Source: Ferrovum sp. | GTDB taxonomy: Bacteria > Pseudomonadota > Gammaproteobacteria > Burkholderiales > Ferrovaceae | Assembly: GCA_027450105.1 (NCBI GenBank) | Contig: DAIDKJ010000008.1 | Coordinates: 1 to 17,960 of the forward strand | Reading direction: 5' to 3' | DNA: 17,960 nucleotides | The notes under the pieces: model-generated | What the model was told of the DNA's origin: nothing | Database searches by the model: none | What the model saw: the letters and a program-made list of their open reading frames with translations, nothing else | Part shown: positions 1 through 7,072 of the stretch, piece by piece | Numbering within the stretch: the stretch's first letter is position 1 | Layout of the letters: every line of letters begins with the position of its first letter | Translations under genes and position numbers: made by a program

Positions 1-63
1 GAGGGCTTTGAGAAGGTTCAAGAGGGAATCGAAGTTACAGTGAATGACGGGATTCTAGCGTGA
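1..63 (+). CDS. C-terminal end of an unidentified protein (partial)
   Basis: The first 20 codons of the window are open in frame 1 and end at TGA 61-63. The residues read EGFEKVQEGIEVTVNDGILA. The pattern V.EG..KV..G..V resembles the C-terminal end of RND efflux periplasmic adaptor (membrane-fusion) proteins, but 20 residues are too few for a firm assignment. The rpsT promoter follows about 35 bases later. No strong terminator is seen after the stop; there is only a weak 5-bp inverted repeat near 72-91 without a T-run. Confidence 0.4.
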   Translation, partial: EGFEKVQEGIEVTVNDGILA

Positions 64-97
64 AAGCCCCCTTGGCGTCTCAATCGCCATGGTGACG

Positions 98-126
98 TTG
101 ATTTTGATTGAAGAATCCGATAGAAT
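98..126 (+). promoter_or_regulatory. sigma-70-type promoter of rpsT
   Basis: TTGATT (98-103) and TAGAAT (121-126) are separated by exactly 17 bp. A start site near 133 would give a leader of about 80 nt before rpsT. A second TTGATT at 104-109 is too close to the -10 box. The same -35 hexamer occurs in the rpsP promoter at 16281. Confidence 0.65.
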
Positions 127-211
127 CCTCAGTCCACTTTCATCCAAACCATCAACAGATTGCTTGGGGCACGCGGCAAAAAAGTGCGCCCATCATCAGG
201 AGCCTTGAACT

Positions 212-478
212 ATGGCAAATTCTGCCCAGGCCGAAAAACGGGCCAGACAAGCACAGGCGCAGCGCGCCCATAATATGTCGTTGCGTTCCACCTTGCGTAC
301 CGCAGTAAAAAAAGTCCGCAAAGCGGTGGCCGCTGGCGATAAAAGCGCTGCCCAAAGCGTGTTTCAGGCTGCCACGGGCACCATCGACCGGATTGCCGAC
401 AAAAACATCATTCACAAGAACACCGCAGCACGCACCAAAAGCCGCCTCTCTGCGGCCATCAAGGCGATGGCTGCCTGA
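212..478 (+). CDS. rpsT: 30S ribosomal protein S20
   Basis: This 88-residue, strongly basic protein begins MANSAQAEKRARQAQAQRAH and matches ribosomal protein S20 in length and sequence. It binds 16S rRNA and is needed early in assembly of the small subunit. The sequence is rich in Lys, Arg and Ala, as expected for the three-helix S20 fold, with a conserved internal stretch NMSLRSTLRTAVKKVRKAV. The ATG at 212 follows an AGGAG ribosome binding site at 198-202. The gene has its own promoter (98-126) and ends just before a strong intrinsic terminator (515-549), so it is probably mostly monocistronic even though argD follows on the same strand. Confidence 0.97.
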   Translation: MANSAQAEKRARQAQAQRAHNMSLRSTLRTAVKKVRKAVAAGDKSAAQSVFQAATGTIDRIADKNIIHKNTAARTKSRLSAAIKAMAA

Positions 479-479
479 C

Positions 480-509
480 TTGTCAGGTCGTAGCCTTTTT
501 TGGTAAAAA
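480..509 (+). promoter_or_regulatory. candidate extended -10 promoter for the arg cluster
   Basis: TTGTCA (480-485) and TAAAAA (504-509) are 18 bp apart, with TG at 501-502 forming an extended -10 element. The site lies right after the rpsT stop and just ahead of the terminator. A transcript starting near 516 would begin inside the left arm of the terminator stem. This is the only plausible promoter I see between rpsT and argD. Confidence 0.35.
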
Positions 510-514
510 TCAGG

Positions 515-549
515 CGGCGGCGATAGGAATATCGCCGCCGATTTCTTTT
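515..549 (+). terminator. rho-independent terminator of rpsT
   Basis: A perfect 11-bp stem (515-525 pairing with 530-540) encloses the tetraloop GGAA and is followed by the T-rich run ATTTCTTTT (541-549). It lies 36 bases after the rpsT stop. It would separate rpsT from argD unless polymerase reads through. Confidence 0.85.
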
Positions 550-587
550 GCTGCCGACGGTTGGCGCAACGCAGGAAGGATTGGTCC

Positions 588-1766
588 ATGAGCCACTTGA
601 TGAATACGTATGCCCGGTTGCCCGTTGCCTTTACCCACGGGGAAGGCGCGTATTTGTGGGACGAAACGGGACGACGCTATCTGGATGCCCTGTCTGGAAT
701 CGCGGTCAACGGGTTGGGGCACGCTCACCCGCGACTGGTGCAGGCCATTGCCCATCAGGCCGGACGGCTGATTCATACCTCCAATATCTATCGCGTCGTG
801 CAGCAGGAGCAGTTGGCTGATCGCCTTTGCGCCTTGGCGGGCATGAGCGCAGCGTTTTTTTGCAATTCCGGCGCCGAAGCCAATGAGGCGGCCATCAAGC
901 TGGCCCGCTTGTATGGACGTCAGCGCGGGGTGGAGCTACCCACCATCGTGGTCATGGAAAAGGCCTGGCATGGACGGACCCTGGCAACCCTGTCAGCTAC
1001 GGGCAGTCGCAAGGCACAGGCGGGTTTCGAGCCCCTCATGACGGGATTTGTGCGCGTTCCCTACAATGATCTCCAGGCCGTACAGGTGGTGGCGGAGCAT
1101 AACCGCAACATCGTGGCGGTACTGCTGGAACCCATTCAGGGGGAGGGCGGCATTCATGTGGCGGATATTGCCTATCAACAAGCCCTGCAGGCCCTGTGTC
1201 GGGAACGCGGCTGGTTGTACATGATCGACGAAGTGCAAAGTGGCATGGGGCGCACGGGAAAATGGTTTGCCTTCCAGCACACCGGGGTCGTGCCGGATGT
1301 CATGGCCCTGGCCAAGGGCTTGGGTTCGGGTGTTCCCATCGGAGCCTGCCTGGCGCACGGGCCCGCCGCACAAGTCTTCAAACCGGGTAATCATGGCACC
1401 ACCTTTGGGGGCGGCCCCTTGGTGTGCGCGGCGGCCCTGACCACGCTGGAAGTCATGACCGAGGAAGGACTGCTGGAAAATGCGGCCCGCCAGGGAGAGC
1501 GCCTCAAACAAGGGCTGTCCCGGGCCTTGGCGGGAATTCCGGGGGTGCTGGACATTCGCGGCCAGGGCTTGATGCTGGGCATCGAACTGGATCGGCCCTG
1601 CGCAGAACTGGTCACCCGGGCGCTGGAGCAAGGTCTGTTGCTCAATGTGACCTCCGATAAGGTGGTGCGCTTGCTGCCTCCACTCATCCTGTCGGAGGGC
1701 CAATGCGACCAGATCGTGGCGATGCTGGAGCCACTGATCCGGCAATTCCTGGGACGCTCCCAGTGA
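588..1766 (+). CDS. argD: acetylornithine aminotransferase
   Basis: This PLP-dependent class III aminotransferase converts N-acetylglutamate semialdehyde to N-acetylornithine, using glutamate, in cytoplasmic arginine synthesis. It may also act as the diaminopimelate-pathway aminotransferase DapC, as known for E. coli ArgD. From ATG 588 it is 392 residues, normal for the family. Visible motifs are CNSGAEANE (92-100), the cofactor-binding region MIDEVQSGMGRTG, and the Schiff-base lysine K243 in MALAKGLGSG. An in-frame TTG at 561 exists, but ATG 588 has a good ribosome binding site (AGGAAGGA, 573-580) and gives the usual N-terminus. The stop overlaps the argF start by 4 bp (GTGA), showing translational coupling. 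Confidence 0.95.
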   Translation: MSHLMNTYARLPVAFTHGEGAYLWDETGRRYLDALSGIAVNGLGHAHPRLVQAIAHQAGRLIHTSNIYRVVQQEQLADRLCALAGMSAAFFCNSGAEANEAAIKLARLYGRQRGVELPTIVVMEKAWHGRTLATLSATGSRKAQAGFEPLMTGFVRVPYNDLQAVQVVAEHNRNIVAVLLEPIQGEGGIHVADIAYQQALQALCRERGWLYMIDEVQSGMGRTGKWFAFQHTGVVPDVMALAKGLGSGVPIGACLAHGPAAQVFKPGNHGTTFGGGPLVCAAALTTLEVMTEEGLLENAARQGERLKQGLSRALAGIPGVLDIRGQGLMLGIELDRPCAELVTRALEQGLLLNVTSDKVVRLLPPLILSEGQCDQIVAMLEPLIRQFLGRSQ

Positions 1767-2689
1767 AACATTTTCTCCAGTTCAGCGATTTTACGCGCCA
1801 GGAATTCGAGTATCTGTTCGAACGCACCCAGTACATCAAGGCGCTCTTCAAGTCGTACACCATCCACCATCCGCTCAAAGACCGGATGCTGGCCATGGTC
1901 TTCGAAAAACAGAGCACCCGGACCCGGGTTTCCTTCGAGGCCGGCATTCATCAGTTGGGGGGCTCCTCCATCAATCTGACCACGGGAGAAACCCAACTGG
2001 GCCGGGGCGAGCCCATCGAGGATGTGGCCCGGGTCATTTCCCGCATGGTGGATCTGGTCATGATCCGGACCTACGATCAATCCATCATCGAAAAATTTGC
2101 CGCCCATTCCCGGGTTCCGGTCATCAACGGTCTGACCAATCAATTCCATCCCTGCCAGATTCTGGCCGATATTTTTACCTATATCGAGCATCGGGGTTCC
2201 ATCACGGGAAAAACCGTCGCCTGGATCGGGGATGGCAATAACATGTGCAGCACCTGGCTGCAGGCTGCTGCCATCTTCGATTTCGAACTGCACGTAGCCT
2301 CTCCCGAGGGGTACGCCATCAACCAGAGCCTGATCGCCCCTTACGAATCCCCCCACCTCACCACCTACGCCGATCCGCACGAAGCCGTGCGCGGAGCCGA
2401 TCTGGTTACCACCGATGTGTGGACCAGCATGGGCTTCGAATCCGAAGCGGATGAACGCAAACGCGATTTTGCCGCCTTTCAGGTGGATCGGGACATGATG
2501 GCCCGAGCCCATCCGCAGGCCTTGTTCATGCATTGCCTGCCGGCTCATCGGGGTGAAGAAGTGTCGGAAGAAGTGCTGGAGGGTCCGCAGAGCGTGGTGT
2601 GGGACGAGGCTGAAAACCGCCTCCATGCCCAAAAAGCCTTGATGGAATATTTGATCCTGGGTCATGTGACCCCCCAATCCGCGTCGTGA
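1763..2689 (+). CDS. argF: ornithine carbamoyltransferase
   Basis: This enzyme transfers the carbamoyl group from carbamoyl phosphate to ornithine, giving citrulline. The 308-residue protein shows all family signatures: STRTR (51-55) for carbamoyl phosphate, HPCQ (129-132), the DVWTSMG loop (218-224) that closes over ornithine, and HCLP (257-260) with the active-site cysteine C258. I chose the GTG at 1763, which overlaps the argD stop by 4 bp. The open frame extends upstream to 1703, but that part lies inside argD and does not look like argF. A GGGA at 1751-1754 is 8 nt before the GTG. argG follows after 7 bases. Confidence 0.95.
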   Translation: MKHFLQFSDFTRQEFEYLFERTQYIKALFKSYTIHHPLKDRMLAMVFEKQSTRTRVSFEAGIHQLGGSSINLTTGETQLGRGEPIEDVARVISRMVDLVMIRTYDQSIIEKFAAHSRVPVINGLTNQFHPCQILADIFTYIEHRGSITGKTVAWIGDGNNMCSTWLQAAAIFDFELHVASPEGYAINQSLIAPYESPHLTTYADPHEAVRGADLVTTDVWTSMGFESEADERKRDFAAFQVDRDMMARAHPQALFMHCLPAHRGEEVSEEVLEGPQSVVWDEAENRLHAQKALMEYLILGHVTPQSAS

Positions 2690-2696
2690 GAGTGCA

Positions 2697-3911
2697 ATGA
2701 GTGATATCAAAAAAGTCGTACTGGCCTATTCCGGGGGGCTCGATACCTCGGTCATTCTGCAGTGGCTGCAAGACACCTATCACTGTGAGGTGGTCACCTT
2801 CACGGCCGACATCGGTCAGGGAGAAGAACTGGAACCGGCGCGCCTGAAGGCTGAAAAGTTTGGCATCCAACAGATCTATATTGATGACCTGCGCGAAGAA
2901 TTCGTGCGCGACTTTGTGTTTCCCATGTTTCGGGCCAATGCCGTGTACGAGGGAGAGTACTTGCTGGGCACCAGCATTGCCCGTCCGCTGATTGCCAAAC
3001 GGCAAATCGAGATCGCGCGCGAAACCGGTGCCGATGCGGTATCCCATGGCGCCACCGGTAAAGGCAATGATCAGGTGCGCTTCGAATTGGGATATTACGC
3101 ACTGGAGCCGGGCATCAAGGTGATTGCACCCTGGCGCGAATGGGATCTCACTTCCCGGGAAAAACTCGTGGCGTATGCCGAAGCTCATGGAATCTCTGTG
3201 GAGATGAAGCATAAAGCGGGAGGGAGCCCTTACAGCATGGATGCCAATCTGCTGCATATCTCCTATGAAGGAAAAATCCTCGAAGACCCGGCCCGTGAGC
3301 CCGAAGAGGAAATGTGGCGCTGGAGCGTTTCTCCGGAGGCGGCACCCGATCGGGCCGAGTATCTGGATCTGGAGTTTGAGCGCGGGGATGTGGTGGCGCT
3401 CAACAGCCAGCGGATGACACCGGCCACCGTGCTGGCCGAATTGAACCGCTTGGGGGGGGCCCATGGCATCGGGCGTCTGGATTTGGTGGAAAACCGCTAT
3501 GTGGGCATGAAATCCCGGGGCTGTTACGAAACACCGGGTGGAACCATTTTGCTCAAGGCCCACCGAGCCATGGAGTCCATCACCCTGGACCGGGAAGTGG
3601 CGCATCTGAAGGATGACCTGATGCCGCGCTATGCGTCCCTGATTTACACCGGGTATTGGTGGAGTCCGGAGCGGCGTGCCTTGCAAACTTTGATTGACGA
3701 CACACAGACGCATGTGAACGGATGGGTACGGCTCAAATTGTACAAGGGCAATGTGATCGTGGTGGGTCGGGATTCCCGAACCGACTCCCTGTTTGACGCC
3801 AATATCTCCACCTTCGAGGACGATGGGGGCGCCTATCAGCAGGCCGACGCGGCCGGATTCATCCGTTTGAATGCCCTGCGTTTGCGCATTGCGGCCCGTT
3901 TGCAGCGCTAA
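2697..3911 (+). CDS. argG: argininosuccinate synthase
   Basis: This enzyme joins citrulline and aspartate with ATP, forming argininosuccinate in the second-last step of arginine synthesis. The 404-residue length is typical. The N-terminus carries the N-type ATP pyrophosphatase loop AYSGGLDTS (10-18). Other family stretches are TADIGQGEELE, the GATGKGNDQVRFE region, and SPYSMDANLLHISYEG. The gene begins 7 bases after argF, so argD-argF-argG is very probably one transcript. argH, needed to release arginine, is not in this window. A run of eight G residues (3452-3459) lies in frame in the coding sequence. Confidence 0.97.
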   Translation: MSDIKKVVLAYSGGLDTSVILQWLQDTYHCEVVTFTADIGQGEELEPARLKAEKFGIQQIYIDDLREEFVRDFVFPMFRANAVYEGEYLLGTSIARPLIAKRQIEIARETGADAVSHGATGKGNDQVRFELGYYALEPGIKVIAPWREWDLTSREKLVAYAEAHGISVEMKHKAGGSPYSMDANLLHISYEGKILEDPAREPEEEMWRWSVSPEAAPDRAEYLDLEFERGDVVALNSQRMTPATVLAELNRLGGAHGIGRLDLVENRYVGMKSRGCYETPGGTILLKAHRAMESITLDREVAHLKDDLMPRYASLIYTGYWWSPERRALQTLIDDTQTHVNGWVRLKLYKGNVIVVGRDSRTDSLFDANISTFEDDGGAYQQADAAGFIRLNALRLRIAARLQR

Positions 3912-3933
3912 ACAGTAGCTCGGGAGCTCTCTC

Positions 3934-4419
3934 ATGCCCTCTTTCGATATCGTTTCCGAAGTGGATAAGCAGGAAGTGCGTAATGCGGTGGAACAGGTCA
4001 ACCGTGAGGTGGGCACCCGCTTCGACTTCAAGGGATCCGACGCCCGGGTGGAACAGAAAGAATTTACCCTGACGGTGTTTGCGGATGACGCTTTCAAGCT
4101 GGAACAGGTGAAGGAAATCCTGAATCTGAAACTGGTCAAGCGCGGCATCGATATTCGCTCCCTGGATATCAAAAACGTCGAAACCATCGGGGGGGGCAAG
4201 GTCAAGCAAGAGATCGCCATCCAGGTGGGGGTGGAAACCGAGTTGGGTAAAAAAATCGTCAAACTGCTCAAGGACAGCAAACTCAAGGTGCAGGGAAGTA
4301 TTCAAGGTAACGCCGTGCGGGTGAGTGGGGCCAAACGCGATGTCTTGCAGGAAGCAATTGCCCTGGTCAAGGGTTCCGAACTGGGATTGCCCCTGCAATT
4401 CAACAACTTCCGCGATTAA
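3934..4419 (+). CDS. YajQ-family nucleotide-binding protein
   Basis: This 161-residue cytoplasmic protein is a full-length member of the YajQ/UPF0234 family, beginning MPSFDIVSEVDKQEVRNAV and ending in the family tail GLPLQFNNFRD. Family structures have two tandem ferredoxin-like alpha/beta domains of about 80 residues. The first covers N-FDFKGSDA to LVKRGID, and the second starts near GGKVKQEI. Some members bind cyclic di-GMP and act with transcription factors (known from Xanthomonas); the role here is not shown by the sequence. The start has a GGGAG site at 3922-3926. The gene lies 22 bases after argG and may share its transcript. It converges on rsmI with only 6 bases between the stops. 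A run of eight G residues sits at 4189-4196. Confidence 0.93.
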   Translation: MPSFDIVSEVDKQEVRNAVEQVNREVGTRFDFKGSDARVEQKEFTLTVFADDAFKLEQVKEILNLKLVKRGIDIRSLDIKNVETIGGGKVKQEIAIQVGVETELGKKIVKLLKDSKLKVQGSIQGNAVRVSGAKRDVLQEAIALVKGSELGLPLQFNNFRD

Positions 4420-4425
4420 ATCCGG

Positions 4426-5301
4426 TTAGTCCCCGGACCCTTGGTTGTCAGGGGTAGGCGCTTGCGTGAGCCAGAGGGCACGCTGGTACAGGGCATTGCG
4501 TCCCGCGCCGGTGGCCTGCATGGCAATGCGTACCGTATCTGCCACCGACAACTGTTGTAGCAGGGCCTGGAGCAACTGGTCGTGCTGGGCCGCATCCTCG
4601 GGCGGCGCCGGTGGGGCTCCTTCCACCGCTAGAACAAACTCCCCTTTCAGGTGGTTGGGATCGGCCGCAAGCCAGGTCACCCCTTCTGCCAGGGTCGTGC
4701 AGTGCACGGTTTCAAACAACTTGGTCAGTTCCCGCCCAATACAGAGTCGCCTCGTTCCCCCAAACGCATCCACCAGGGCCTGCAAGGTGGCCTGGATGCG
4801 GTGTGGTGCTTCATAAAACACCAGGGTCCAGGGTTGGGCGTGCAAAGCGGCCAGGGCGCGTTGCCGCAAACCGGGTTTGACGGGCAGAAAGCCATAAAAC
4901 AGGAACGGACCGGGAGGGAAACCGGCAGCGGAGAGTAACGTGACCACGGCACTGGGCCCGGGAATCGGCACCACGGGAATACCGGCCAAAAGCGCTGCCG
5001 CCACCACCTGTGATCCCGGATCGCTCACGCCCGGCGTGCCAGCATCCGACACCAGCGCAATAGATTCACCCGCTTGCAGTTTTTGAATCAGTAGGGCCGT
5101 GGCGCTGCGTTCATTATGGGCATGATAAGCCAACAGCGGTTTTTCGATAGCCAGATGGCGCAGCAGTTGCCCTGTGTTGCGCGTGTCCTCGGCGGCAATC
5201 CAGTCCACTTGCTGCAAGGTGGATTGGGCGCGGGGACTGAGATCTTTCAGATTGCCAATGGGGGTGGCAACGACATACAACGTTGCGCTGGTGTTAGGCA
5301 T
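4426..5301 (-). CDS. rsmI: 16S rRNA (cytidine(1402)-2'-O)-methyltransferase
   Basis: RsmI methylates the ribose of C1402 in the decoding centre of 16S rRNA, using SAM. From ATG 5301 the protein is 291 residues, close to E. coli RsmI. It starts MPNTSATLYVVATPIGNLKD; the TPIGN stretch is near the start in the family, as here. Other motifs are AAEDTRNTG (37-44) and the glycine-rich loop ALVSDAGTPGVSDPG (82-96) of tetrapyrrole-methylase-like folds. The frame is open upstream to 5568, but that extension has no family likeness and overlaps yraN. No clear ribosome binding site precedes 5301. The gene is divergent from yraN with only 35 bases between the starts. Confidence 0.94.
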   Translation of the reverse strand: MPNTSATLYVVATPIGNLKDLSPRAQSTLQQVDWIAAEDTRNTGQLLRHLAIEKPLLAYHAHNERSATALLIQKLQAGESIALVSDAGTPGVSDPGSQVVAAALLAGIPVVPIPGPSAVVTLLSAAGFPPGPFLFYGFLPVKPGLRQRALAALHAQPWTLVFYEAPHRIQATLQALVDAFGGTRRLCIGRELTKLFETVHCTTLAEGVTWLAADPNHLKGEFVLAVEGAPPAPPEDAAQHDQLLQALLQQLSVADTVRIAMQATGAGRNALYQRALWLTQAPTPDNQGSGD

Positions 5302-5336
5302 GGGGCAAGGGTTCCGATAAAAACCAGGGTAACGCC

Positions 5337-5687
5337 ATGAACTCCCTTGGGCAGTTGGGTGAACAGCGCGCTGCCGCATTTTTCCTGCAACGTCACTTCC
5401 GGATTGTAGCCCGAAATTTTCGCTGTCGTTTGGGAGAAATCGATTTGATCGTGGCCCAGAACGGGTTGTTGGTCTTCGTGGAGGTACGTGTGCGGCGCCC
5501 TGGAGCATGGGGGGATGCCGCTGAAAGCATCCACTGGCATAAGCAACAACGCTTGCGCCGAGCGGCACGGGTGTATTTGATGCGCCAGGGGCATGAGGGG
5601 CCCTGCCGCTTTGATGCCATCCTCATGACCCATCCTCAGGGGCCCTTGCAGTGGTTGCAGGATATTCTCGATTTTTCCGGCAATTGA
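5337..5687 (+). CDS. yraN: YraN/UPF0102 family endonuclease-like protein
   Basis: This 116-residue protein belongs to the UPF0102 family, which has a Holliday-junction-resolvase-like restriction endonuclease fold and no settled function. The core motif is visible: G-E34-I-D36-L-I, followed by VFVEVR (E49 and R51), the E-x-D...E-x-R form also found in E. coli YraN. The N-terminal GQLGEQRAAAFF helix and C-terminal RFDAI strand are also typical. AGGG at 5326-5329 sits 7 nt before the ATG. In E. coli the order is rsmI-lpoA-yraN-diaA-dolP. Here lpoA is absent and rsmI is inverted, but the rest is kept. Confidence 0.9.
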   Translation: MNSLGQLGEQRAAAFFLQRHFRIVARNFRCRLGEIDLIVAQNGLLVFVEVRVRRPGAWGDAAESIHWHKQQRLRRAARVYLMRQGHEGPCRFDAILMTHPQGPLQWLQDILDFSGN

Positions 5688-5689
5688 CA

Positions 5690-5695
5690 TATAAT
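5690..5695 (+). promoter_or_regulatory. perfect -10 hexamer 7 bp ahead of gmhA ATG 5703
   Basis: TATAAT lies between the yraN stop and the ATG at 5703, with exactly 7 bases (5696-5702) between them. A transcript from this box would start at or next to the ATG, so the message would be leaderless. No good -35 box is seen at 16-18 bp. The TTGACA directly in front (5684-5689) is too close to serve as one. Confidence 0.35.
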
Positions 5696-5702
5696 GCCCG
5701 GC

Positions 5703-6296
5703 ATGGATCTGATCGCGCGGATTACCGGGCATTTTAATGAAAGTGCCACCCTCAAGCTCACGTTGGCCTCCGAGCTGGCAGCACCCATTGCCATGGCGGC
5801 CGAACGCATGGTGCAATGCCTGCTTTCCGAAGGAAAAATTCTGGTCTGTGGCAACGGGGGCTCGGCAGCCGATGCCCAGCATTTTGCTGCCGAGTTGCTC
5901 AACCGTTTCGAAATGGAACGTCCGCCACTGGCGGCCATGGCCTTGACCACCGATAGTTCCACACTCACCTCCATTGCCAACGACTACCACTACACGGAGG
6001 TGTTCTCCAAACAGATTCGCGCCCTGGGGCAGGGACGGGACGTGTTGCTGGCCATTTCCACCAGCGGCAATTCTCCCAGCATTCTGGAGGCAGTGCGCGC
6101 GGCCCATGAGCGGGAACTGCCCGTGGTGGCCCTCACAGGCAAAGGGGGCGGAGCCCTGGCCGATCTGCTGGACGGCAATGATGTCCATATTTGTGTGCAG
6201 AGCAAACGCACGGCACGCATCCAGGAAGTGCATATCCTGGTGTTGCATTGCCTGTGTGATGCCATCGATTGTGTCCTGTTGGGGGTGGAGGAATGA
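5703..6296 (+). CDS. gmhA: phosphoheptose isomerase (GmhA/DiaA-type SIS protein)
   Basis: GmhA converts sedoheptulose 7-phosphate to D-glycero-D-manno-heptose 7-phosphate, the first step of LPS heptose synthesis. The 197-residue SIS-domain protein has CGNGGSAADAQHF (49-61) and AISTSGNS (117-124) phosphate-binding loops. By locus it corresponds to E. coli DiaA, but by my alignment from memory it keeps the GmhA metal and catalytic residues: H60, E64, Q174 and H182 match GmhA H61, E65, Q172 and H180. E. coli DiaA has Ser and Asn at the E65 and H180 positions. The nearby rfaE2 fits a heptose role; a DnaA-linked role cannot be excluded. An ATG at 5694 is also possible. Neither start has a ribosome binding site. 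The stop overlaps dolP by 4 bp (ATGA). Confidence 0.88.
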   Translation: MDLIARITGHFNESATLKLTLASELAAPIAMAAERMVQCLLSEGKILVCGNGGSAADAQHFAAELLNRFEMERPPLAAMALTTDSSTLTSIANDYHYTEVFSKQIRALGQGRDVLLAISTSGNSPSILEAVRAAHERELPVVALTGKGGGALADLLDGNDVHICVQSKRTARIQEVHILVLHCLCDAIDCVLLGVEE

Positions 6297-7057
6297 AGCA
6301 TTTGCGGGGTTGGGGGGTACTGTTTCTGCTGTGCGTGGTGGCCGGACTACCGGGCTGTTTTCCCCTCATGGCCACCGGGGTGGTGGGCACTGGTCTGGTG
6401 GTGGCGGATCGGCGCACCACGGGCACACAGCTCGATGACCAGAGCATCGAGGGACATGCCAGCCACGCCATCGACAATCAGTTTGGTGACAAGGTGCACG
6501 TGAATGCCACCTGCTTCAATCGCAACGTGTTGCTCACCGGAGAAGTTCCGGACCAAAACACGCGCAAGGATCTGGAAACCCTGGTCAAAGAACTGGTGAA
6601 TGTGCGCAGTGTGATCGACGAGACGACCATTGCGCCCAATAGCAGTTTTTCCCAACGCACCAGCGACTCCTATCTCAGCACCAAGGTGCATACGCGTCTG
6701 ATGACTGAATCCCACGAGCATTATTCTCCGGTGCAGATCAGTGTCACCACCGAAAATGGCGTCGTCTATCTGATGGGGCTTGTAACCCGTGGGGAGGGCG
6801 ATGCGGCAGCCCATGTGGCCAGTACCACCTCGGGGGTTCAGCAGGTAGTCAAGGTGTTCGAATATATCGATACGGTGGCCGTACCGGCTCCGGATAAAAG
6901 ACCCATTGGCGAGATCCAGGCCGAACCCGGACCCGGCCCCGGAGCTGCTCCCGGAGCTGCTACGGGTTCTGCAACGGCCAGCAAACCGGCGGATGTCCAG
7001 CCGCCGGCACCGCAAAGCGATGACTCCCTGTCTCCGGGCCAACCCGTCAAGATGTAA
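6293..7057 (+). CDS. dolP: DolP/YraP-like outer-membrane lipoprotein with two BON domains
   Basis: The 254-residue protein has a lipoprotein signal peptide: MKHLRGWG, a hydrophobic stretch and the lipobox LPGC ending at C22. No Asp follows the cysteine, so outer-membrane sorting is expected. Two BON (lipid-binding) domains lie at about 51-115 and 124-193, each with the V.L.G.V strand pattern. E. coli DolP is about 191 residues and helps keep the outer membrane intact. This protein has 59 further residues (196-254) rich in Pro, Gly and Ala, with PGPGPGAAPGAATG repeats and probably disordered. ATG 6293 overlaps the gmhA stop by 4 bp. The open frame back to 6269 lacks signal-peptide character. 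GGAGGA directly abuts the ATG, so translation may depend on coupling. Confidence 0.87.
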   Translation: MKHLRGWGVLFLLCVVAGLPGCFPLMATGVVGTGLVVADRRTTGTQLDDQSIEGHASHAIDNQFGDKVHVNATCFNRNVLLTGEVPDQNTRKDLETLVKELVNVRSVIDETTIAPNSSFSQRTSDSYLSTKVHTRLMTESHEHYSPVQISVTTENGVVYLMGLVTRGEGDAAAHVASTTSGVQQVVKVFEYIDTVAVPAPDKRPIGEIQAEPGPGPGAAPGAATGSATASKPADVQPPAPQSDDSLSPGQPVKM

Positions 7058-7072
7058 GCCTCGGGTTTGATC

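Noticed and set aside
2526..4286. 586-codon open frame on the minus strand across argG and the YajQ-family gene
   Set aside because: It lies wholly opposite well-conserved genes, has no family likeness, and is explained by codon bias in G+C-rich DNA. The same holds for minus-strand frames at 1391-2710, 5247-6248, 6347-7519 and 9175-10413.
4420..4437. 5-bp inverted repeat TCCGG/CCGGA between the YajQ-family gene and rsmI as a shared terminator
   Set aside because: The stem is short and no T-run follows on either strand.
5302..5568. N-terminal extension of rsmI to 5568
   Set aside because: The extra 89 residues have no family likeness and overlap yraN. The typical RsmI N-terminus starts at 5301.
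5684..5695. TTGACA followed directly by TATAAT
   Set aside because: Both hexamers are perfect, but there is no spacer between them, so they cannot form one promoter. Only the TATAAT is kept as a candidate.
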